64,000 nt of DNA from Palsa-504 sp963789225. Its GTDB lineage: Bacteria; Actinomycetota; Actinomycetes; Streptosporangiales; Streptosporangiaceae. Under the pieces are notes generated by a model, which was not told where the DNA came from, made no database searches, and saw only the letters and a program-made list of their open reading frames with translations. Location: the NCBI GenBank assembly GCA_963789225.1, contig CAWBKD010000005.1, forward strand, positions 1 through 64,000, written 5' to 3'. Below are positions 25,701 to 32,309 of the stretch, in pieces; the stretch's first letter is position 1; each line of letters opens with the position of its first letter. Position numbers and translations under genes: made by a program.

Positions 25701-26609
25701 GTGATCGCCGACCTGGACACTCTCCTGACCGCACTGTACGTCGAGCTGACCGACCGGATCATCCCCTTGCTCGGGTTCGCCCGGTCCGGCCCGGGCAAGC
25801 CGCCGGAGGTGACCGACGCCGAGCTGGTCTGCCTGGCCGTGGCGCAGGTGCTGCTGCGCTATGACGACGAGCGGCACTGGCTGCGCGCCGCTCCGGCCCT
25901 GGTCGGGCACCTGTTCCCGCGGCTGCTGGGGCAAAGCGAGTACAACCAGCGGATCAAGGGGGCGGCGCCGCTGATGGAGGCGGCGCTGCGGTGGCTGGCG
26001 GAGGCGACGCTGGGCAGCGCGGAGATGCTGCGGCTGATGGACGCCACACCGGTCCCGTGCGGGCACTCGGTCATCACCGCGAAGCGCTCGGACCTGTACG
26101 GGTGGGCCGGGTACGGCTATTGCCCCAGCCATTCCCGCTGGTATTGGGGAGCCAAGCTGCTGCTGATCTGCACCTGCGACGGGACGGTGACCGGGTTCGC
26201 CCTGGCCAACCCCAAGCTCTTCGGGGAACGCCAGCAAGCCCGGCAGATGCTCGACCGCCAGCCGGCCAACCGGCCAGCACCCGGCACCGCCATCGTCACC
26301 GATAAGGGCCTGGCCGGGGAAGACACCGAGGACTTCTTCGCCAGCCCGGACCTGGGACTGGCGCTGATCCGCCCGTCCCGCAAAGACGAGAAAACCCCCA
26401 GGGCCTTCCCGAACTGGCTGCGGCAGCGGGTCGAGGCGATCATCTGGACCCTGAAGAACCAGCTCGGCCTCGAACGCCACGGCGGCCGCATCCCCGCCGG
26501 GCTGTGGGCCCGCGTCGTGCAGCGGCTACTCGCGCTCAACGCCTGCATCTGGCACAACTGGATGATCGGCGCACCAGTCAAGCGCTCCCTGATCGCCTAC
26601 GAACACTAA
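25701..26609 (+). CDS. IS982-family transposase
   Basis: A 302-residue transposase starting at GTG 25701. Actinobacterial IS982 features are IADLDTLLTALYVELTDRIIP, VTDAELVCLAVAQVLL, MDATPVPCGHS (first acidic residue), KRSDLYGWAGYGYCPSHSRWYWGAKL, IVTDKGLAG and the end VIQRLLALNACIWHN-type block with RSLIAYEH. The frame is full-length and uninterrupted, so the enzyme may be active. Confidence 0.85.
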   Translation: MIADLDTLLTALYVELTDRIIPLLGFARSGPGKPPEVTDAELVCLAVAQVLLRYDDERHWLRAAPALVGHLFPRLLGQSEYNQRIKGAAPLMEAALRWLAEATLGSAEMLRLMDATPVPCGHSVITAKRSDLYGWAGYGYCPSHSRWYWGAKLLLICTCDGTVTGFALANPKLFGERQQARQMLDRQPANRPAPGTAIVTDKGLAGEDTEDFFASPDLGLALIRPSRKDEKTPRAFPNWLRQRVEAIIWTLKNQLGLERHGGRIPAGLWARVVQRLLALNACIWHNWMIGAPVKRSLIAYEH

Positions 26610-26643
26610 CCACATGACCTGCCCAGATTTCCCGGTCAACGAT

Positions 26644-27180
26644 CTAGAGGTAGTGCTCGAGATCTGCCTCGATGTCACCAGGCAGTACTGGCGGCTCGTA
26701 GCGCTTGATGACCTTGCCGTCCCGGCCGACCAGGAACTTGGTGAAGTTCCACTTCACCTCGTCGGTACCCGCTGCCTCCGGCCGGATGTTCGAGATAGCT
26801 TCGTAAAAGCCGCCGTATTGCGGGCCGAAGTCGCCAGGCGCCTCGGCGCGCAGCCACTGGTACAGCGGCTCGGCGTCTGGGCCGTTGACCTCGATCTTGG
26901 CGAGTACCGGGAAGGTCACGTCGCAGGTGGACTTGCAGAAGTCCTGGATTTCCTCGTCGCTGCCTGGTTCCTGTCCCTTGAACTGGTTGCAGGGAAATCC
27001 CAGGATCTCCAGGCCGCGATCCTTCCGATCGCGGTACAGCGACTCCAGGCCTTCGTACTGCGGCGTCAGCCCGCACTTGCTCGCGACGTTCACGATGAGC
27101 AGTACCTTGCCCTCGTAGTCGTGCAGCGGAACCTGCGTGCCATCCGCGGCGGTCCCCGCGAAGTCGTATGCCGTGGTCAT
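26644..27180 (-). CDS. Glutathione/thioredoxin peroxidase (GPx family, Cys type)
   Basis: A 178-residue GPx-fold enzyme: NVASKCGLTPQYEGL with the peroxidatic Cys, ILGFPCNQFKGQEPG with the conserved Gln and possible resolving Cys, and VKWNFTKFLVGRDG with the Trp and Asn of the catalytic tetrad. It reduces peroxides in the cytosol, in actinobacteria most likely with thioredoxin or mycothiol systems rather than glutathione. The stop codon TAG at 26646-26644 is formed by the terminal repeat of the IS982-type unit, so the original last residues may have been lost. Confidence 0.88.
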   Translation of the reverse strand: MTTAYDFAGTAADGTQVPLHDYEGKVLLIVNVASKCGLTPQYEGLESLYRDRKDRGLEILGFPCNQFKGQEPGSDEEIQDFCKSTCDVTFPVLAKIEVNGPDAEPLYQWLRAEAPGDFGPQYGGFYEAISNIRPEAAGTDEVKWNFTKFLVGRDGKVIKRYEPPVLPGDIEADLEHYL

Positions 27181-27228
27181 GATTGCTCCTTATCGGCGGA
27201 ACGACGGACTCGGCTGCGCCCGCACCCC

Positions 27229-27675
27229 TCACAGGGCCAGAACACCCAGCCGCGGTAGTTCGATTCCACTCAGATGGGCAGGCGGGCGCCGACCTCCGGC
27301 ACGCGACGCGTTCACCACCGCGGTGGCGCCGTCGGGGGATTCGGGCTGGGCCTGATCCAAGGTCGCGGCGGCGAGCCGGGTGTCGCCGCCGGCGATGGCC
27401 TTGGCGGCCAGCCGCAAGGTGACGGCGGCCAGGTCGCGGGCTTGGCCGACCGGGGTGGACATGGCCATGCTGCGCCGTTCGATGGCGCGGTTCAGTGCCT
27501 GCCGCAAGGTGTCCAGGTCGGGCACGTCGATGTTGTCGACGTCGATGCCTTCCTCGGCTAGCAGCGGCGCCAGCTCGTGCAGTAGCTCGTTCGCCATGCC
27601 GGGCTTGAACTGGATCTCCGGCGGCCCGGCGGGCGGTTCAGGGCTGCGGCGTCGCATGTCTGGCACGCCGTCCAT
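27229..27675 (-). CDS. Hypothetical protein
   Basis: A 148-residue protein without recognised domain. The central part is well structured and acidic (ANELLHELAPLLAEEGIDVDNIDVPDLDTLRQALNRAIERR, then DLAAVTLRLAAKAIAGGDTRLAAATL), probably helical. The ends are rich in Pro and Arg. Codon bias supports coding. Function unknown; it lies between the peroxidase and an IS30 scrap. Confidence 0.5.
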   Translation of the reverse strand: MDGVPDMRRRSPEPPAGPPEIQFKPGMANELLHELAPLLAEEGIDVDNIDVPDLDTLRQALNRAIERRSMAMSTPVGQARDLAAVTLRLAAKAIAGGDTRLAAATLDQAQPESPDGATAVVNASRAGGRRPPAHLSGIELPRLGVLAL

Positions 27676-27717
27676 TGTGGCAGGTCCGCCCGCCGCGGCG
27701 GGCGTGACGATCCTGGT

Positions 27718-28015
27718 TCACAGGCCGGGCAGCGCAGCGGGAGCATCCCACCCCCGGGTCTTGCGCGGCCGGGCGTTTAGCTCGGCGGCGACCGCGGCCA
27801 GGTCGCCCGGGCCGTGGGCGCGCAGGTCGCTGTCCTCGGGGAAGTACTGGCAGAGCAGCCCGTTGGTGTTCTCGTTGGACGGGCGCTGCCACGGGGTGGC
27901 CTTGTCGCAGCAGTACACCGGCATGCCCAGCGCCGCGGTGAGCTCCCGGTGCAGCGCCATCTCCTTACCCTGATCCCAGGTCAGCGAGCGGCGCAGCTCC
28001 GCCGGCAGCGATCAG
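27718..28015 (-). pseudogene. IS30-family transposase, C-terminal remnant
   Basis: The frame reads AELRRSLTWDQGKEMALHRE, VYCCDKATPWQRPSNENTNG, LLCQYFPEDSDL, DLAAVAAELNARPRKTRGW, which is the last third of an IS30 transposase including the second catalytic Asp (WDQG) and the Glu (NENTNG). About 200 N-terminal residues are missing; the match stops near 28015 and a stop codon lies just upstream in frame. Inactive. Confidence 0.85.
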
Positions 28016-28068
28016 CGCGCGCGGCGCCCGCATGCCGACGCCCGGGAGCATAGTGTCTGGTGCCCTGT

Positions 28069-28917
28069 CTAGGAGAACGCGGCGGCGTAGTCGGCGGTGA
28101 ACTGCTCGAAGGAGCGGGCGGGGCGGCCCAGGAGCGACGGGACGTCCTGGGTGACCCATTCGGCGTCGCCGTCGGCGGTCAGGCTGAACGCCTGGGCGTT
28201 CATCTCCGCGATCTGGTCGGGGACTCCTGCGCGGATCATCGCGTCCTTGTTCTCCTCGAAGGTGAGCTCCCGGTAGGTGATGGTCCTGCCGAGCAGCTTC
28301 GACAGCACGGCGGCCACGTCGTAGTTGGAGACCAGTTCCGGGCCGGTGAGCCAGTAGGTCCTTCCGGCGTGTGCGGCGGGGGAGGTGATGATCTCGGCGG
28401 CCACCGCGGCGACGTCGCGGGCGTCGACCAGGCCGGAGCGGCCCTTGCCTGCGGAGGAGCCGAGGCTGCTCGTCGTGGCGATCGCCGGTGCCAGCGCCAG
28501 CACGTTTTGCATGTAGGCGTTGGACCGCAGCAGGGTGTGCGGGATTCCGGAGGCAGCCAGCCCCGCCTCGATTTCGGCCTGCCAGCGCCGCCGCGCGATC
28601 GGCGAGTCAGCCGGGGCCTTGCTGGTCGCCTTGACGACATGACCCGCGCCGGCCCTGGCGGCGCTGGCGACGACGTTGAGTTCCTGGGCGGGCACGGCCG
28701 GGCTGACCAGCACCACGCCGCTGACGCCGCTCATCGCCTCATCGATGCTCGCCGGCACGCCCAGGTCACCCGTGGCGATCTCCGCGCCAGCCTCGGCCAG
28801 CGCCCTGACCGTCGCCCTCGCCGGGTCCCGCACCAGCACCCGGACGGGCGCGTCCCGCTCGCGGAGCAGGCGGGCCGTCTCGGAGCCGACCTTCCCGGCC
28901 GTTGTCACAAGAATCAC
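28069..28917 (-). CDS. NmrA/QorB-like NAD(P)-binding protein
   Basis: A 282-residue Rossmann protein: MILVTTAGKVGSETARLL (a GxxGxxG-like NADP site, here TAGKVG), VRVLVRDPARA, GVVLVSPAVPAQ, HTLLRSNAYMQNVL, RSGLVDARDVAAVAAEI and TYWLTGPELVS. This is the pattern of NmrA-type redox sensors and quinone reductase QorB. It is transcribed divergently from a TetR regulator, and two palindromes lie in the shared promoter, so it is probably the regulated target. Confidence 0.85.
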   Translation of the reverse strand: MILVTTAGKVGSETARLLRERDAPVRVLVRDPARATVRALAEAGAEIATGDLGVPASIDEAMSGVSGVVLVSPAVPAQELNVVASAARAGAGHVVKATSKAPADSPIARRRWQAEIEAGLAASGIPHTLLRSNAYMQNVLALAPAIATTSSLGSSAGKGRSGLVDARDVAAVAAEIITSPAAHAGRTYWLTGPELVSNYDVAAVLSKLLGRTITYRELTFEENKDAMIRAGVPDQIAEMNAQAFSLTADGDAEWVTQDVPSLLGRPARSFEQFTADYAAAFS

Positions 28918-28939
28918 GATGAGCCTCTTCCTTCACTGA

Positions 28940-28994
28940 GAATGGGTTACAGAACCCATTCTGGCGAAGCGTGGAATGGGTTGTCAAACCCAGA
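28940..28994. promoter_or_regulatory. Twin TetR operators in the NmrA/TetR divergent promoter
   Basis: AATGGGTTACAGAACCCATT (28941-28960) is a perfect 8+8 palindrome with 4-base centre; AATGGGTTGTCAAACCCA (28975-28992) is a second site with the same arms, 34 bases centre to centre. They occupy the whole interval between the two divergent starts, the usual layout for autoregulating TetR proteins controlling a neighbour. Confidence 0.8.
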
Positions 28995-29013
28995 AAAGTG
29001 GTAATGTGGCGCT

Positions 29014-29661
29014 GTGGTAAGCGAGGCACGCGATCGCCCGAGGCTCACGGCCAAGGGAGAGCGCACCCGGGCCAGGATCGTCGAGGCGGCCGCCGGGCTC
29101 ATCTACGAGCGCGGCGTCGCGGGCACCTCGCTGGATGACATCAGGTCAGCGGCCGGGGTCAGCGGGTCCCAGCTGTCGCACTACTTCGCCGGCAAAGACG
29201 AGCTTGTGAAGGCGGTCATCGGCTACCAGGCCGCGACCATCACCGGTAACCAGCGGCAGGCCGATCTCGGCAGCCCCCAGGGGCTCCGGGCCTGGCGGGA
29301 CATGGTAATCGCCCAGGTAAACAGCAGCCAGGGCCAGGGCGGCTGCCCGCTCGGCTCGCTCGCCGGGCAGCTGGCCCAGACCGACGCGCAGGCCCGCGCC
29401 CTGATCGCGGCCGGATTCGGGCAGTGGTCAGCCGCCATCAGCGACGGGCTGCGCCGTCTTCACGCCGCTGGGCACCTCCCGGACGGCACCGACCCGGACG
29501 ACCTCGCCGTCACCCTCCTCGCCGCACTCCAAGGCGGCCTCATCCTCGCCCAGGTTCAGCGCGACACCCGCCCTCTCGAAACCGCCGTCGACACCGTCCT
29601 CGAGCTCACGCGCCTCCGCCGCCGGGACGTGCCCGCAGACGGCGATGCCTCCACACCCTAG
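29014..29661 (+). CDS. TetR-family regulator
   Basis: A 215-residue repressor from GTG 29014. The helix-turn-helix is clear (GERTRARIVEAAAGLIYERGVAGTSLDDIRSAAGVSGSQLSHYFAGKDELVKAVI). The C-terminal domain has GGCPLGSLAGQLAQTDAQARA, typical of the TetR_C group that accompanies NmrA-type or dehydrogenase genes and may sense reactive small molecules. Divergent from the NmrA-like gene with twin palindromes between them. Confidence 0.88.
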   Translation: MVSEARDRPRLTAKGERTRARIVEAAAGLIYERGVAGTSLDDIRSAAGVSGSQLSHYFAGKDELVKAVIGYQAATITGNQRQADLGSPQGLRAWRDMVIAQVNSSQGQGGCPLGSLAGQLAQTDAQARALIAAGFGQWSAAISDGLRRLHAAGHLPDGTDPDDLAVTLLAALQGGLILAQVQRDTRPLETAVDTVLELTRLRRRDVPADGDASTP

Positions 29662-29963
29662 ATCCCCTGGGGACCGGAACCTCGGCGAACGGACATGAAA
29701 GCACAGGACAGCGATACCGCCGAATGAGCCGATCGCCGAACTCGGTGCGGATGACAATCGCGCTTGACGCGCCATGCGCTGCCCGCAGAACGGCCAGTTC
29801 TGGGTCATGCTCGGTGCCGGGGCGGGGCGTGGCCGAGGGAAATTCTTAGGCAACGGGGCCGTTCGAGGGTGGTGGTCTTCTCGGCGGGCCCGTACCAGCG
29901 AGGCGTGCCCAGGTTGTATTAGACCCAGCCCGCCTGCTGGCGTACCTGTGGCTAACGGGGTGG
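29662..29963. other. Intergenic region, nothing recognised
   Basis: About 300 bases between converging genes. The small frames in it have no family resemblance. It may contain gene debris (for example near 29770-29830), but I cannot name any. Confidence 0.35.
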
Positions 29964-31736
29964 TCATAGGTCGAGGACCAGGTCGTCGTGTGGCTGCGAG
30001 CAGCAGATGAGTACGCTGCCGTCGGCGGGGTCGTCGACCGGGTCGGGAGCATAGCGGACTGTTCCGGAGATGACGGTTGTCTGGCAGGTGTGGCACACCC
30101 CGGTGCGGCATGACCAGCGCACCGGTACGTCGCAGGCTTCGGCGAACTCAAGCAGGCTGGCGTAGCCGGGGTCCCAGCGCGCGTTCAGGTCGCTGCGCGC
30201 GAAGGAGACCATGGGGCCGCTGCCTGGCTGGCCGGCGGGCGGGTGCGGCCGGCGGGCGGCCGCGGGTGCGATGCCGGGTGTCTGCGCAGGCCCGGGTCCG
30301 AAGACCTCGGTGCGGATGCGGGCAGGCTGGATTCCGCCCGCGGCCAGGGCCGCGGACACATCTGCCATGAACGCGGCAGGGCCGCACAGGTAGGCGTCGG
30401 CGTCGCGGGGCAGGTCCAGGGCGGCCAGGACCGGCGCCGACAGGCGTCCCGCCGTTTGGTAGTCGCGGCCCTGGATGTCATCAGGGCCCGGGCTGCTGTA
30501 GCAGATGTGCCGGTGCGCGCTGGGAAGGGCGGCCAGCAGGGCGCGGGATTCGGCCGCGAACGGCTCATCGGCGCGGCGGCGCGCGCCGTGCAGCCACCAG
30601 ATGTCCCGGGTGGACCGGGCAGCGGCCAGCGCGTGCAGCATGGCCAGCACCGGTGTCGCGCCGACACCCGCGCTGATCAGCAAAACCGGCGCCTGGCCCG
30701 GGCGCAGGGTGAACGTGCCGCGCGGCGCGGCGACCTCCAGCAGGTCACCCACCCGCACCCGGGTGTGCAGGAACTGGCTTCCGGCGCCGTGTTCCTCCCG
30801 CTTGACACTGATGCGGTAGTCGCGGGCGCCCGGGGGCCCCGACAGCGAGTAGCTGCGCAGCAGCGGCCGCCCGGCGGGGTCAGGGTGCAGGCGCAGAGTC
30901 AGGAACTGTCCGGGCAGGGCGGCCGGCACGCTCCCGCCCCCGGGATCGGCCAGGTGCACCGAGATCACCGTCTCGCTCTCCCGGCCGATTGCGGTCACGG
31001 CGAGCGTCCGGAACCCCGGCCAGGCCGGCGGCGGGCTCGCGTCGGTCAGGCCCGCGTTGCCGGCGGCCCCCCCGGGCTGGTCGAGCATCTCCTGGAACGA
31101 GGCCTTCCACCCGGCGCTGAGCGCCGGGATACGCAGCGCGCGCAGCACCTGCTGCCGGGGATGCCCGGGCAGGTACAGCAGGGCGTCCATCTCCGCGACC
31201 GTCATGCCTTCCGGGCCGGAGGCAAGCTTGATGATCTCCTGCCCGGCCTCCACCGTGCCCTCGGTCAGCACGCGGAAATAGAACCCGGGCCGGTGATGGG
31301 AAACCAGCAGCGCGGGCATCTGGGGATCATCCATCCGGATACCCACCCGGAAGCAGGTGACCCGCGGCTGGGTTACCTCGAAAACCGCGCCGCCGATCCG
31401 GTACCGGTCGCCGATGCACACCTGATCGTCGGCCAGTCCCTGCACGGTGAGGTTCTCCCCGAACTGCCCGTACTCAAAGTCATCCCGGCCCAGCTGCTCT
31501 TGCCAGTACCGGTAGGACTCAATCTGGTAGACGAACACCGCCCGCTGCTCGCCGCCGTGCCCGGCCAGATCACCCTGCCCGTCACCGTCGATATTGAGCC
31601 GCCGCACCATCCGCGGCCCCGTGACCGGCTTCTTCCACACCGCCGTGTGCACCGTCCTGCCCTGCCAGGTCACGTCCCGCGGCATCCCCACATTGACCGA
31701 CAGCAGAGCGTCGGGCCGCTGCCCCGAAGTCACCAC
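29964..31736 (-). CDS. MOSC domain fused to ferredoxin-NAD(P)H reductase with [2Fe-2S] domain
   Basis: A 590-residue fusion. Residues about 1-165 are MOSC (YiiM-like, with GDGQGDLAGHGGEQRAVFVY, YGQFGENLTVQGL and the conserved Cys in QPRVTCFRVG), followed by a 3-alpha segment (about 170-225). Residues about 240-480 are an FAD/NAD(P) reductase module (PLLRSYSLSG, RGTFTL, LLISAGVGATPVLAMLHAL, YLCGPAAFM). The last 90 residues are a plant-type [2Fe-2S] domain, Cys in CRTGVCHTCQ and SVLICC. MOSC proteins handle molybdenum-cofactor sulfur and reduce N-hydroxylated compounds, so this is probably a one-piece N-oxide reductase with its own electron chain. Confidence 0.85.
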   Translation of the reverse strand: MVTSGQRPDALLSVNVGMPRDVTWQGRTVHTAVWKKPVTGPRMVRRLNIDGDGQGDLAGHGGEQRAVFVYQIESYRYWQEQLGRDDFEYGQFGENLTVQGLADDQVCIGDRYRIGGAVFEVTQPRVTCFRVGIRMDDPQMPALLVSHHRPGFYFRVLTEGTVEAGQEIIKLASGPEGMTVAEMDALLYLPGHPRQQVLRALRIPALSAGWKASFQEMLDQPGGAAGNAGLTDASPPPAWPGFRTLAVTAIGRESETVISVHLADPGGGSVPAALPGQFLTLRLHPDPAGRPLLRSYSLSGPPGARDYRISVKREEHGAGSQFLHTRVRVGDLLEVAAPRGTFTLRPGQAPVLLISAGVGATPVLAMLHALAAARSTRDIWWLHGARRRADEPFAAESRALLAALPSAHRHICYSSPGPDDIQGRDYQTAGRLSAPVLAALDLPRDADAYLCGPAAFMADVSAALAAGGIQPARIRTEVFGPGPAQTPGIAPAAARRPHPPAGQPGSGPMVSFARSDLNARWDPGYASLLEFAEACDVPVRWSCRTGVCHTCQTTVISGTVRYAPDPVDDPADGSVLICCSQPHDDLVLDL

Positions 31737-31740
31737 CAGC

Positions 31741-32289
31741 TCACTTTCTCACGCAAGCGGCCAGCCAGACCGCCGGGGGATGACCGAACAGGTGACACTG
31801 ATCCGGCCGGTACGGAGCGTAGGCGGGTGGCACGGCGGATGGCGGGCGGTCGGCCCGCAAGCCGGTCACCGCGCGCCAGCGGAACGACCACGAGGCGATC
31901 CGGGCTGACCGGTTCTCTGGGGTCCTACCGCTGGCCGACGAGGCGTGCCAGCAGGCGGCCACCCGGGCGCGCAGGGCCGGCTCCTGGGACAGGTCGTCGC
32001 CCGCCGGATCGGCGGCTAGCTCAGCTCCTGCCTGCGCCAGCCAGTCGGCCAGCAGGGCCCGCAGCACGTCGTCCTTGCCGGTGAAGTGCGTGTAGAAGGA
32101 GCCCGCCGAGCGGCGGGCCTCGGTGGTGATGTCGGTGATCTTGGCGCTGTGATAGCCGTTGCGGGCGAACACCCGGAGGGCCGCCTCTTTGAGCGCGGCC
32201 TCGGTCTGCGCCGCCTGGGCCTTGCGGCTGGTCGCTGGCTCGGCTGGCAAGCGGGAACGATCGGCCCCGGGATCTCGGCCGGAGACCAT
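31741..32289 (-). CDS. TetR-family regulator, C-terminal part possibly replaced
   Basis: A 182-residue protein. The helix-turn-helix is standard (ALKEAALRVFARNGYHSAKITDITTEARRSAGSFYTHFTGKDDVLRALL). After about residue 115 (RARVAACWHA) the sequence becomes Arg/Pro-rich without the helical ligand domain of the family, so a deletion or frameshift may have joined foreign sequence near 31945. It ends 4 bases before the MOSC fusion gene and shares its direction, so it may regulate it. ATG 32289 is chosen; an upstream start at 32352 is less likely because the divergent gene begins at 32310. Confidence 0.6.
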   Translation of the reverse strand: MVSGRDPGADRSRLPAEPATSRKAQAAQTEAALKEAALRVFARNGYHSAKITDITTEARRSAGSFYTHFTGKDDVLRALLADWLAQAGAELAADPAGDDLSQEPALRARVAACWHASSASGRTPENRSARIASWSFRWRAVTGLRADRPPSAVPPAYAPYRPDQCHLFGHPPAVWLAACVRK

Positions 32290-32309
32290 CGCCCGGCCAT
32301 ACTTGGGCC

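Larger units (their letters stand above)
24786..26647 (+). mobile_element. IS982-type transposable unit carrying a methyltransferase, 1862 bp
   Basis: A perfect 16-bp inverted repeat, CTAGATCGTTGACCGG at 24786-24801 and its complement at 26632-26647, brackets two genes: a SAM methyltransferase and an IS982-type transposase. No second copy of the repeat was seen between them, so the left end of the element lies before the methyltransferase. No target duplication is visible. The right end contributes the TAG stop codon of the neighbouring glutathione peroxidase gene. Simple IS982 elements are about 1 kb with a single gene, so the methyltransferase looks like a passenger. Confidence 0.7.

Noticed and set aside
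24786..26647. Target-site duplication around the IS982-type unit
   Set aside because: The nine bases on either side (AGCCTGGCA and AGGTAGTGC) do not match, so none is claimed.
30243..32084. 613-codon open frame antisense to the MOSC-reductase gene
   Set aside because: Antisense shadow of a high-GC gene; composition Arg/His/Gln-rich, no domain and no ribosome site.
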